NCBI RefSeq assembly: GCF_022539665.2
Contig: NC_081336.1
Location: forward strand, 10,578,778-10,642,777
Direction: 5' to 3'
Source of the DNA: Daphnia carinata
Taxonomy: Eukaryota > Arthropoda > Branchiopoda > Diplostraca > Daphniidae
Length of the DNA stretch: 64,000 nucleotides
The notes beneath the pieces were generated by a model, which was given only the letters and a program-made list of their open reading frames with translations, was not told the DNA's origin and ran no database searches. This document shows, one piece after another, positions 42,696 through 53,178 of this stretch. Numbering within the stretch: the stretch's first letter is position 1; every line of letters starts with the position of its first letter. Made by a program: the position numbers and the translations under genes.

Positions 42696-45350
42696 ATGTC
42701 ATCTGACAACTTAGCAATAGATATATACAAGCCGTCAGCCCCAGTAGAAGAAACTGTAGAAGTAAAAGATCGTCCTACAAGACGAAGCGTAGTAGATACT
42801 AAGCGTACAACCCAAAAAGTATATCCCAGTTTAGAAAACGAGCAGAAGAGTGAAATAGCAGAAGTTCGTATTGTACCTTTTCAATAAAGAACTAGAAGCG
42901 CTGAAAGTAGCCCAAGGGACAGCGACGAGGAGAAACAATTAACGAAATATCATTCTACAGAGAATCTACCCAGTAAAAAGAGAAATAAGCTAGTAGAGGA
43001 GAGGGATATTCTAAAAACTGCACTAATAGAGATTCATCAAACAATTAATCAGTATAAATTAGAACTAGAAGCAGCTAAAGATAAAGCAACAACCAAACAG
43101 CTAAAAACACGCCTAAAAGATAAAGACTTAGAGTATAAATTAATTTCGGAAAAACTAATCGCGGCTGAAACAAAAATACAAGAGCTTGAAAATCAAGGTT
43201 TAGCCTTACTACAGACAGCTACTATCCAGCAACAAACCATCGAATATCAAGCAACCAGCTTAACCCAACAGTTAGAGCAAACGCAAGGAGAAAAAACCAA
43301 CCTAATAACCACCCTAGTAAAAAAGACCCAGGACGTTCAAATCTTAGAATCAACCATAAGAAAAGTAGAAACCGAACACACATCAGTTAAAACCAAGTTA
43401 ATTAAGGACAAGAAAAAGCTTCAACAGGAATTAGAGAAATTGAAAGAAAGGGAAAGCCAACTAATTGGAGAAGGAACAACCTTATTGAATAAATACAGTA
43501 ACATCCAAATAGAATTCGAGAAACTACAATTAAGTTCCAAAGCTCTTGAAACAAAAAGCATTGATCAGGAAAAAGAAATTAACGCCTTACAGGTAGAACA
43601 TAAGAAATTAATAGTACATATAACAGATAAGAATCAGGAAATTTCGCATCTAAACGATACAATAAAAACCAAACAGGCAGAGTTGGAATTTCTAAGACAG
43701 GAACAAATTGACCAGACAAGCAAATTTGTTAACCTACAAACAGAAAACAATCAACTTAAGCACAATTTGAACATTAGCCAGATTAACGAAACAACCTTAC
43801 ACGATAAGCAAACTAAGCAAACAATAGAAATATCAACGTTACAAACGGCTAATCAGTCGTTAGAAGAAAAGTTTAGAAGGCTACAACAAACAATCGCGAG
43901 TGCCGCAAGCACAAACGAGTTGGAGATAGCACAACACACCCTGGCCATACAGAATAGGAAAATCGTGTCATTGGAAAACGAATTAACGGAACTAGGACAA
44001 GCACTCCAGTTAGCGAAACAGGCAGCGGAGCGAGCAGCTAAACTAGATACCGAAAACAATTATCTTAAAGGAAGCATAGAGCAACTAAATAAAAACAACC
44101 TGACACTCTTAGAACAACTAACACAACCGGCTATCGAAACCGATACAACTAACGAAACACCAAGAATGACAGCAAACGATGATATACGAGCATTAGCAGT
44201 AGCCATTACACGTAGAGACGAAACACAGAACATTCCTATTTATAGTGGCAATGTGAACGACCAACCGATAGGAGTATGGTTAAGAGATGCGGAGGCAATA
44301 GCAACGATTCACGAATGGCCGAGGGAATCCACCAAAAAGATTTTAGCCACAAGGTTAAAGGGGACAGCATTGCAATGGCATATCGATAGACTACGGGTAG
44401 CACCGAGAGAATCGTATAGCGATTGGCGGAATGCATTAAAGGAACATTTCAAACATCCCGCGGATAAAGCCAAACAGAAATCGAAACTACTGTCAGTAAA
44501 ACAATCACCTAACCAACCCGTTAGACATTTTATTGATAAAATAACACAGGCATATAGTGCGATCTACAAGGAAGGCGATGAGGAACAAGCAGAAAGCGCT
44601 GAACTAACAGCTCTTAAAGATGATACACTAATCAAAATGTTACTAGATGGATTGCTGCCAACCATCAAGACAATTCTATTCCATAATAAATACCCTAGCA
44701 CCCCAAACTGGCAAAATTTCAAACAAGCAGCGTTAGAGTCAGAAGAAATCGCCTACAACACACAGGCACTAGAACTAAAACCGATATTCAAATTTGAAGC
44801 ACCGAAACCGACTAGAGATATAGAAGCTGAATTAACTCAAACAAAACTGGAATTAGAAGAGTTAAAAAACAACCTAACGAAATTAAATCTGTCAGGTACA
44901 GCGTCGAAATCGGGACAAGATTGGTCCGTAAACAATATTGACACCTATAAGCAAGGTAGGGATTCGTCAAGATATAATAACGTTAAATGGGAAGATCGAC
45001 AGCGATCTAGGGATAATTCGTATAGTAGAGACCGTAGAGATCACTCTTACAACCGTAACAGATCGTACGACAGGAACCGGTCCGAGTCGCGTGAACGGTC
45101 ATACGGTAAAGAACGATACCAGGACAAGAGGTATCAGAATAGGGAGAGACTCGATTCTCGGACAAGGCGTTACGACGAGCGTCCAAGATCCAAGAGCCCT
45201 CACCCATCGGCAGAGCTAGCGAGAAAACAAGGATTAAGTGGTAATAACAGAGAAAACACTACTACTTGTCATAGATGTCTCAACATAGGACATATAGCGA
45301 AAAATTGTCGGACAAAAAATCCGAGAAGGTTCCAATCAAAAACGGAATAG
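42696..45350 (+). CDS. gag: Element D Gag with long coiled coil; one internal TAA
   Basis: From ATG 42696 the frame runs 884 codons to TAG 45348-45350, with a single in-frame TAA at 42885-42887 (codon 64). After that stop no in-fr­ame ATG occurs until 44165, so the rest needs read-through or comes from a different copy. Residues about 90-490 are a Gln/Glu/Lys/Leu-rich coiled coil, unusually long for Gag. About 500-700 form the retrotransposon gag domain (IPIYSGNVNDQPIGVWLRDA, KGTALQWHIDRL, DWRNALKEHF). About 750-840 are Arg/Ser/Tyr-rich repeats (YSRDRRDHSYNRNRSYDRNR). A CCHC knuckle CHRCLNIGHIAKNC ends the protein. The A_AAA_AAT heptamer in the last codons leads into pol. Confidence 0.85.
45314..45320 (+). 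promoter_or_regulatory. gag-pol -1 frameshift heptamer A_AAA_AAT
   Basis: In the gag phase the codons are ACA AAA AAT; slipping back one base at A AAA AAT opens the pol frame, which overlaps the end of gag (gag stop at 45350). The heptamer fits the X_XXX_XXY/Z pattern of -1 frameshift sites. No strong downstream stem was found by eye. Confidence 0.65.
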
Positions 45351-48300
45351 GAAAGATTAAACAAACATGTAGATTAATTAGGATACCCGTGGAATTTAGT
45401 AATCAGAAAGCACAAGCTTTAATCGACACAGGTGCAGCAGCTAGTATTATTTCATCTGAGAGATTTGCCTTATTACCTCATAAAGCGATCGTAACTGAAT
45501 TAGAAACTAAACCTAGTCAGTTGTTTGAATCAGCGTCAGGAAACATCATGCACCCATTGGGATGTTTCAAATTAAGTCTTAAATTAACACCAAATTGCAG
45601 ACTAGAGCATGACTTCTTCGTGTTGCCTGAAACACAAGAAGGATGTATTTTAGGACTAGATTTCTTCAAAAAGTACAAAACAAAATTAGATATAGCTAAT
45701 AAAACACTAACATTATCTGTAAACGGAGTAGAATCTGTAATTAGCCTTAAGAAAATTAATATACCTATATATAGCATTAAGGAAAGCCAAACAGTAACCT
45801 TTGAACTGTCACACCTGAAAGGGAAAGACAGACTAGAAATGGAGCAAGTATTACATAACCACAAATCAGTTTTCGCATCCCAGTTGATAGAACTAGGACG
45901 AACAAATGTACTCAAGCATAAGATAGTAACTACGGGAAACCCAAAAATGAGAGGAACCTATAGAATGCCAGCAGCTATTAAACCGATAGCTAAGCAGCAA
46001 ATCGAAGAAATGTTGAAATACAACATCATCCGAGAAAGCCATAGCGCTTTTAGGGCATCAATAGTGATGGTAAAGAAGAAATCAGGAGAACTACGATTTT
46101 GCGTAGACTATAGGGACTTAAACGCAGTGACAGTCAAGGATCGGTATCCTCTACCACGAATAGACGATACATTGAACTTGCTACACGGAGCGAAATTTTT
46201 CTCAACACTCGATTTGTTCAGTGGGTACTGGCAAATCGAGATAGCTGAGGAAGATATTCATAAAACCGCATTTACAGCAGAAATGGGACACTTTGAGTAT
46301 ATAAGGATGCCGTTTGGTCTATGCAACGCGCCGAGCACGTTCCAGAGGACAATGGAAATTGTTCTTCGAACGTTAATTGGCAAGTGCGTAATGGTATATA
46401 TTGATGACATCATTGTATACAGCACCAGCATGGCCAAACACGTACAGCATCTGACCTCGACGTTTCGCCTTTTACAAGCAAATGGACTTAAAGTCAAAAT
46501 TCAAAAGTGCAAATTTGCAGCTAACGCGGTAGAATATCTTGGGCACATAGTGTCACAAAAAGGAGTCATGGTAGACCCAAACAAGATAAAAGTGGTAAAA
46601 AATATCCGGCACCAAAAAACCCGGACCAAGTCAGAGCATTCCTAGGACTCGCAAATTACTATAGACGGTTCATAGATCAGTTCGCCAACAAAGTCCATGT
46701 ACTAACACGGCTCACGAGGAGCACAGTACCATGGCAATGGGGGCAGGAGGAAACAAGCGCTTTTGAAGGCATCAAGGAATGTTTATGTTCCGCCCCTACC
46801 CTCGCATATCCTGATTTCGCGCGCCCTTTCATCTTACACACGGATGCGTGCGGGTATGGAGTAGGCGGAATCCTCTCTCAGATGCCACATCCAAATGCCA
46901 ACCCAGGGCCCAGTGAGGAATCAATAAATGATTCAAGAGTAATAGAAGAGTCGACAGACGAATGGAATAAGTCTCTAGAACACCCTATTGCATACACCTC
47001 TAAGCATCTAACTGATGTTCAACTAAAATGGTGTACCACAGAGAAGGAAGCGTATGCGATTATTCACTCAGTAAAAGCATTTTTCCATTACCTATACGGC
47101 ACTAACTTTGTAATAGTGACCGACCATAGGCCTCTGCAATACATCCAAAAAGTCAGGGAGCCAACAGGAAGATTGGCCAGATGGTTCTTATTCTTGCAAC
47201 AATTTGAGATGGAAATTCAGTATAGGCCTGGTAAACTGCACCAAAATGCTGACGCATTGAGCAGAATACCGGTTAATATTGTAGTATCACAGCAAATCGT
47301 AGCTGACGACTGGCTAATTGCTCAGCAAGAAGATACCTTTTGCAAAGAAGTAGTAAAAAACTTAGAGAAGGCAAACAAGGATGCAGAAGACGAATTTCGA
47401 TATTTACCTAGCGGACTTTTAACCACAGCTAAGGGAAAAATCGTAGTACCGGCGACGCTACAAAAAGAGGTTATGGAGCAATATCACGACCACAAATTGG
47501 CTGGTCACCTAGGAATAACAAAAACAACCGCAAACATTAGTAATAAATACTTTTGGCCAAAGATGGCTAACGATATAAAAACTCACGTACTTAACTGCTT
47601 AACCTGTGCGAAAAGAAAGATTTCTGGATCTTGTAAAGCTGCACTCCAACCAATCCCTGTTACAGACTACGTCTGGCAACGATTGGCCATGGATATTGTA
47701 GGCCCAGTTCCAGAAAGTGAGAAAGGAAATAAATATATCTTAGTAATCATGGAGTACACAACGAGATATATTATAGCACTTGCGCTTAAGGAAGTTTCCG
47801 CCCAGACTATCATTCGCAAGTTTATTAAGCACATTGTAAACAACGAAGGGTTACCCTCGCAGATCCTAACGGATCGAGGTTCGAACTTCCAATCGCAAGC
47901 AATGGCTGAATTGTGTAAGCAGCTAGGTGTGAAACAGTTAAGAACTACAGCATACCACCCGCAAACAGATGGTGCTGTTGAGAGATTTAATAGGACATTA
48001 GGGGACATGTTAACAGCCCATGTCGCTCATAACCCTGCCTTGTGGGATGAGCACCTCGACTATGTAGTCGCGGCTTACAACCGGACGCCTCACTCGAGCA
48101 CCGGTGAAACCCCTTTTTACCTATTAAAAGGCAGAGATGCATTAGAACCATCGGACTTAAGACCCCCGATGAGAAATAGGCTTCTAGAGGATCAAAACAA
48201 CATTTATACGCAACAATGGCACGAAGCTTTAGAATTAGCCAAAAGTAAGCTAATCGTAGCACAGTCAAGACAAAAGGTGAATTACGATCGTTCATCGAAG

Positions 48301-48852
48301 GAATGCTCGTTTGAGCCAGGAGACTTAGTGCTATTGAAAGAAATGAAGCCACAAACAGGTAAATTTTATATGCGTTGGGATGGACCTTTCACTATCGTAG
48401 ATAAGTTGTCTGATTTGAATTACCTAATCAGGAGAACAACAGAAAACCATACTATGGTTGTGCATGTGAATCGCCTCAAGAAATGGAAAAGCAAGGAAGA
48501 CGCGGAAAACGTAACTAAAGAAAGGGAAGAAGGTAACAGCGTAGAACGTAACCCTAGGAGGGAATCAGAAAACGAAGAAAGAGAAACACAGAGTGAAATA
48601 GAAATTGAAAGTAGGGAAAGGGAATTGAGTATCCAATGTCAAGGAGAGACAGCAGCAACCGCTGTAAGACAAGCAACAGAAGGGGAAGATAGCAATCGGC
48701 AAGAAACAGCACAGTTACCGACCGAAAGCGGTAAAGCACAAATTAAGCAACCTAGAGTGAGACGGAAAAGGCAGGATGATATCGGAATACCTGTTAGAAG
48801 ATCGCTAAGACAAGCAATCAAACAGCCACAAAGACTCATTACGGAAATGTAA
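45315..48852 (+). CDS. pol: Element D Pol (protease-RT-RNase H-integrase)
   Basis: Read in two frames, 45315-46602 and about 46603-48852, joined by a second -1 step at 46597-46603. Protease: ALIDTGAAASII near 45415-45450 and ILGLDFFKKY. RT: RFCVDYRDLN, DLFSGYWQI, FGLCNAPSTFQ, catalytic YIDD near 46400, FLGLANYYRRF just after the frame step. RNase H: HTDACGYGVGG near 46840, STEKEAYAI-type TEKEAYAI, TDHRPLQYI. Integrase: HHCC finger (HDHKLAGHLG ... CLTCAKRK), DDE motif regions MDIVGPV (47689), LTDRGSNF (47868) and DGAVERFNRTL (47970), and a GPF/Y-like domain (RWDGPFTIVDKLSDLNY). A basic tail ends in TAA, 6 bp before env. All catalytic residues I could check are present. Confidence 0.9.
46597..46603 (+). 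promoter_or_regulatory. Second A_AAA_AAT heptamer inside pol
   Basis: Codons GTA AAA AAT in the RT frame; a -1 slip here restores the polyprotein frame through RNase H and integrase. A short GC stem, TCCGG with CCGGA around an 11-base loop, begins about 2 bases downstream (46604-46625). Alternatively one A has been lost from an A7 run in this copy or in the assembly. Confidence 0.5.
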
Positions 48853-48856
48853 TTAC

Positions 48857-48858
48857 AG
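48857..48858 (+). promoter_or_regulatory. Splice acceptor abutting env ATG
   Basis: AATTACAG|ATG: the AG is the dinucleotide directly before the env start codon at 48859. The pyrimidine tract is weak. Partner of the donor at 42683. Confidence 0.4.
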
Positions 48859-51708
48859 ATGAGGAACGTTATTGCAACTATCGTCTTCATTATAGCTGTA
48901 GGAATAACCCACTCAATAACCATCGACACCTGCAACTGCTCACAACCAGTAATTAAAGGTATTTTAGATTTAGACGATCCCGACTACTGTTCACACCCTG
49001 AACCAGTAGAAATTCCAACTAAAATCAATTACCGATTCCTAACCAAAAACAAAGAACCCATAACATGGGAAGGGTACGCATGCACCCAGTGGTTGTCAAC
49101 CAAAGAAATATCCACTAATTTCCTTTTAAGTCATGACACTATTTTTAAGAAGCAAATTTTAAAAGTTAGTGCTAATGAATGCTGGAACACGGCACAGTAT
49201 CCAAATACATGCGTGAATAGCCCGATGGTAAAGGACGGAAAAACATTTAAATACCTCCAGGAGCCTGAGGGAGAAGGTCACTGGATGACAACACAGGTCT
49301 ACACAACTAAGAATTGTGTAACTCAAATAGTTCAGTTATCAAAGGATTGTCACGATTGCCCAGTAAAGTCACCGTTTGGTATAATAGCGAATTCTAGTAA
49401 GGCAGAATTTTCGAATCATAATGAACTAACGATCGTTTGGAAAGCACCAGATGCAAAAGAACCCACCTGTGAAATAAATTCGGTATTTCAAGGTAGAGGT
49501 AACTTAACGAAAAGTAAGAAACAAAATAGGATAGAAGATCATGCAGCTCAGTTAGAATTTATCATATCTGCTAACAAAACGCAAATCTGCACGAACATAA
49601 CCGTCTATCCGGTAATCGGGTTACCCGATTCCTACATAGATATTATAGAAACCCCTAAGCGACAGAAAAGAAGCTATGATAGAGAAGTGATAGGATTATT
49701 AATGTTAGCTAGCGATCCTAGTCGTTGTTTGGCGTACATGCCACGCAGTGGAAAATTCTCGACCCCAACTTGTGCATTCGACACCACCCTGTCAATTGAA
49801 AAAGAAACGCAGAAGGTGATAACCAACGGTCAAGCTTTCAAATTTCTTGCTAATGGGATGGTAATGCAAAGCTATCTCGAGCATTGCATTCACCAATTTA
49901 CAGAAAACAACACGGGAGTCAAGAAATGCGGTAGTAGTTTAGATGAACTAAATAACCCGACGGATGTATGGTCATTAGAACCCAACCCGATGACATTTGG
50001 ATTAGTTCCTTTCCATATGATTCAAGCTCACACAGGTAATTGCTTAACCGTAAACATAACACTGGATTATCCTGTAACTGTTACACCGTGTGAGAATGGT
50101 AACGTGAACCAAATATGGTTACTAGAAATTCTAGAATCATCCAATGAGGCAATAGATGGGGAAATACAAGAACAAAGAGGGCCACAAGTAACTAGATGGG
50201 ATAGGAATCGCACACGCAAGTTCGACAAAATGAGTGACCACATACCGTTTAATCCACCAACTTTATACGGTAAAATTCAGCCCACCACCAATTTGGATTA
50301 CTGTCTAACTATATCGGAACAACAGACTCTCACGTTACTGTTTTGTAACCAAAGTAGCTCTATCGAAGGTTACCCTAAACAGGATTTCGGCTACGTAAAT
50401 GGGAAACTAAGAATTCTCACAACCAACACTTGTGTTACGCCGATGACGGCGCAGTCATGCGACAGTGAATTTAGTAATAGAATGTTATGGAACTACAATG
50501 AGATTGACAGGCAATTTGCCTTAAAGGACAATCCATTTTGTCTAGTTCCATTTTACGAAGACAAGACGGTGCGAGCACTTCCCTGCGATTCCTCACAAAA
50601 GTTGCAAGAATGGATTTTCCAAAGAACCCTTGCAACCCCATTTTTTCCAATAGACAGAATAGAAGAGGTGACTACCATTTCGAATAGAAGGGAAGAGAGA
50701 AACAAAAGAAGACAAGAAAGGTTAATTGAACAAAATGATTCTGGTGAAGTTTTGAACACCAAAGGCAACGAGACAAAAACTCAATTAACAGATAGCGTTA
50801 GGACGTTGCTAGACATTGAAAATCGCCAGTACATGGAAGGGCAGGCGATCAAACACGAATCACAATTGGCCAACGAAGTCCGTCAATTATATTGCAAAAT
50901 TACTTCACTACAGCGTAATCAAGCTATGGTTTTAGCACAAACAAATGGACTGCTTGCAGCCCGTGCACTAAATCTAGATACATGTAGTAGAATAACCGGA
51001 AACGGAAAAAGTTTAATTTTACAGAAATGTGAAATTGTACCTGTAAAGATGGCCGCTGTACAAACACAGTGCGGCTATCAGCCATTTTTTCAGGCAGACC
51101 CGAAAACCAATTTCACTGTTGGAAAGGATGGTTGGTCACTTCATCCTTTCCAGGATTGTTTCTGGAACGGTCAATATGTAAATTTCAACGATAAAACCTA
51201 TACATGGATAAATGGAGAATGGAAACTCCAAGAACCATCAATTCATGTGGTAAAACTAAAATTGATTACAGCATTTGAGGAATTACCTCTAAAAACGTAC
51301 GATTATTTGCCTCAGCATCATTCGATGTATGAGCCAAATAACGTAGAACAATTAAATGTTTTAACGGAATTAATTGGTAGAGTACAACTATCTAATACTA
51401 ATTCACTTTCTGGATTAGTCTTAGATAACAAGGCCCAGGTTGATTTCTGGGATATATCCAATTGGGTTTCCATATTTAAGTATGGAATACTAGCAGTGAG
51501 TGTAATAGCTGTAACAATCTTGATTGGATATGTCTGCATTGCATTTATACCATTTGCTACAATCTTCAATTTGTGTAAAAAGAAAAATAACACTAACAAT
51601 CACGAGCAAGAAATTCCCATGCTGTCACATATCCATAATGATACACAAATCATTCCGGGTAAGGGACTCTGTTGGAATGACGGATGCCTCATTGCACCCC
51701 AAAAATGA
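48859..51708 (+). CDS. env: Element D envelope glycoprotein with ricin-B-like insert
   Basis: A 949-codon uninterrupted frame. Residues 1-20 are a signal peptide, followed by a CNC pair and a Cys-rich ectodomain with several N-x-S/T sites. A furin-type site KRQKRS lies at 267-272. Residues about 285-590 hold two beta-trefoil-like stretches resembling ricin-B lectins: CLTVNITL with a NQIW (QxW) end near 417-420, and DYCLTI near 480 with QEW near 582-584, joined by short loops. A coiled segment (HESQLANEVRQLYC) and DGWSL, DCFWNG and NFNDK motifs follow. The transmembrane helix is about 875-899 and the tail is about 45 residues. The outer parts match the element B envelope motif for motif, while the lectin-like part has no counterpart there. 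A cell-surface binding and fusion role is inferred from the family. Confidence 0.85.
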   Translation: MRNVIATIVFIIAVGITHSITIDTCNCSQPVIKGILDLDDPDYCSHPEPVEIPTKINYRFLTKNKEPITWEGYACTQWLSTKEISTNFLLSHDTIFKKQILKVSANECWNTAQYPNTCVNSPMVKDGKTFKYLQEPEGEGHWMTTQVYTTKNCVTQIVQLSKDCHDCPVKSPFGIIANSSKAEFSNHNELTIVWKAPDAKEPTCEINSVFQGRGNLTKSKKQNRIEDHAAQLEFIISANKTQICTNITVYPVIGLPDSYIDIIETPKRQKRSYDREVIGLLMLASDPSRCLAYMPRSGKFSTPTCAFDTTLSIEKETQKVITNGQAFKFLANGMVMQSYLEHCIHQFTENNTGVKKCGSSLDELNNPTDVWSLEPNPMTFGLVPFHMIQAHTGNCLTVNITLDYPVTVTPCENGNVNQIWLLEILESSNEAIDGEIQEQRGPQVTRWDRNRTRKFDKMSDHIPFNPPTLYGKIQPTTNLDYCLTISEQQTLTLLFCNQSSSIEGYPKQDFGYVNGKLRILTTNTCVTPMTAQSCDSEFSNRMLWNYNEIDRQFALKDNPFCLVPFYEDKTVRALPCDSSQKLQEWIFQRTLATPFFPIDRIEEVTTISNRREERNKRRQERLIEQNDSGEVLNTKGNETKTQLTDSVRTLLDIENRQYMEGQAIKHESQLANEVRQLYCKITSLQRNQAMVLAQTNGLLAARALNLDTCSRITGNGKSLILQKCEIVPVKMAAVQTQCGYQPFFQADPKTNFTVGKDGWSLHPFQDCFWNGQYVNFNDKTYTWINGEWKLQEPSIHVVKLKLITAFEELPLKTYDYLPQHHSMYEPNNVEQLNVLTELIGRVQLSNTNSLSGLVLDNKAQVDFWDISNWVSIFKYGILAVSVIAVTILIGYVCIAFIPFATIFNLCKKKNNTNNHEQEIPMLSHIHNDTQIIPGKGLCWNDGCLIAPQK

Positions 51709-51813
51709 AATTTGTAACCACAAGTAGAAACAAATTTATATGCGATGTTAAACGTAAAATTTGTAGCATCTATGTAACTAATAAACCTACCTATCATTTG
51801 TACCTAGCCAAAC

Positions 51814-51817
<4 letters not shown>
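51709..51817 (+). other. Element D post-env segment
   Basis: About 110 bp of non-coding sequence between the env stop and an A30 tract. Confidence 0.5.

Positions 51818-51847
<30 letters not shown>
51818..51847 (+). repeat. A30 tract
   Basis: Thirty consecutive A bases bounding the upstream side of the antisense host-like segment. It resembles a copied poly(A) tail at a junction. Confidence 0.8.
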
Positions 51848-51848
<1 letters not shown>

Positions 51849-51906
51849 GTCCATAGACAACCAACCTTTAAAGTTGTGTATTCTACTGGAAATACAAGGA
51901 ACTAAC

Positions 51907-52482
51907 CAGCATAAGATCGGTGCCAATCAAAAGCCGACGGAGAAGACGGTGTACGTTCTGCATTGCCACTGAGTGATGGAATTCTTCCTGCAATTGTTCA
52001 TTGAAGAAGAGCGATGAACGACAGTTGCGGTGATAGATATCCTCACCAGACTCGAGCCACCAGAGCAATCGTGCAAACCGGACCGGGTAAATGTCGCGGT
52101 AGCGAGCATAACCTGGAAACTGACTGGAAAAAGAAAAAACAAGTCAAATGGAATACTAAGAAAAGAACCAATTGCGACTTACACATAATAGCGGTCGGTG
52201 GAACTGACTCGTCGGAACCCGAAGTCAAGAGGAGGACAATTTTCAACACTCATCGATGGCCGATAGGAATTGAAGAACAGTTCTCGATCAGTGGGAAGAA
52301 ATCTTCGGAAGAGCAAATGAGGCTTGTGATACGCTATAACTTCAAAAATCCACAAAGCAGTATCAACGGCAGCACGATGAGACACAACGCATGTAAAATC
52401 AAACTCCATCATGCACAAGGGAGCTCGACGAAGGGCAAGAAACGAATGAAACACACCGGAACAAAAAGCAACAACTATAAGG
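51907..52482 (-). CDS. Antisense, intron-containing host-like gene fragment in element D
   Basis: Two exons on the minus strand. Exon 1 runs from about 52482 to 52183 (RRAPLCMMEFDFTCVVSHRA, then FLPTDRELFFNSYRPSMSV), ending TATTATGT|GTAAGT. Exon 2 (52123-51907) starts after TTTTTCTTTTTCCAG and continues in phase (FPGYARYRDIYPVRFARLL, LFFNEQLQEEFHHSVAMQNV), ending CTG|GTTAGT. The 59-bp intron has standard borders and the joined frame has no stop. The peptide looks like conserved cellular protein, but I do not recognise the family. It is cut at both ends by the A30 and A62 tracts. Because it is antisense, its intron would survive passage through the element's RNA. Confidence 0.65.
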
Positions 52483-52489
52483 TTCGAAT

Positions 52490-52490
<1 letters not shown>

Positions 52491-52552
<62 letters not shown>
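52491..52552 (+). repeat. A62 tract
   Basis: Sixty-two consecutive A bases closing the antisense segment. The run length will be uncertain in the assembly. Confidence 0.8.
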
Positions 52553-52555
<3 letters not shown>

Positions 52556-52745
52556 TTACCTATCCCCTCCACTATTCCACTCTCTTACTACAAGAAATGT
52601 TTAGCAATTGTAATCCCTACGGAAGAAAGAAAAGAAGCAAATGCATAAATTAGAATTAGAAATTTTGTAGACCTATCTGTTTCATTATAACTTCCGTATA
52701 CATAAATATATTCTCCAACCCTGTAACCCCAAAGGCAACTTCTGT

Positions 52746-52759
52746 AAAAAGGGGAGGAA
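52746..52759 (+). promoter_or_regulatory. Element D polypurine tract
   Basis: AAAAAGGGGAGGAA immediately precedes the 3' LTR, the expected plus-strand primer site. Confidence 0.85.
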
Positions 52760-53178
52760 TGTGATGAGGACATATACCGAAGAACGCCACCAATTAGTTA
52801 GCTTAGCTAATTAATAGATTCCAGCCTTGGATGATTCCACGGCGAACTAGTATCAAACAGTTCTTCATCCTCACGGAGCCTTCCCACGCCAAACCAGTAT
52901 CAGTCAGCTCTTCACCTCTACGATCAGTTCGTCTTCACGTGATCATTGACGTCAAGAGTGACCTCATATTAACTGATAAAAGCTGTGACAAGAAGGGGGC
53001 TCTGGGGTCTGAGTTTAGTGCGTTATAGTACAGTGTGTGTCTGTGTCCAGAGCGTTGAAGTGTAGTAGAGTTTTAGAGAATCTTACATTACACCTGTGAT
53101 TAGTCTTGTTAGTCTTGTGAAAATACACTTAGTAATTAGTAAGCTGAGTTGAAAGTCATTTACAAGTTAAACATTACA
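52760..53178 (+). repeat. Element D 3' LTR
   Basis: 419 bp, TGTGATGAGG to AACATTACA. By eye it is identical to 42133-42551. Followed by the AGCT target duplication. Confidence 0.95.

Larger units (their letters stand above)
42133..53178 (+). mobile_element. Element D: young errantivirus-like retroelement with env
   Basis: An 11,046-bp LTR element in the order LTR, leader, gag, pol (protease, RT, RNase H, integrase), env, 3' region, polypurine tract, LTR. The two 419-bp LTRs show no difference that I could find, and the 4-bp AGCT flanks both ends (42129-42132 and 53179-53182), so the insertion is recent. Long open frames remain throughout, apart from one TAA in gag and one -1 step inside pol. 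RT and integrase motifs place it in Ty3/gypsy; gag-pol-env organisation is errantivirus-like. It sits in the acceptor site of an intron of the MFS pseudogene, in opposite orientation. Confidence 0.95.

Noticed and set aside
43853-48935. Antisense frames within gag, pol and env of element D
   Set aside because: They mirror real coding frames and show no start context, splice signal or domain, unlike the antisense segment at 51907-52482.
51720-51907. Third exon of the antisense fragment after TATTTCCAG near 51886
   Set aside because: The phase-0 continuation begins with a TAG stop, so the exon call is not supported.
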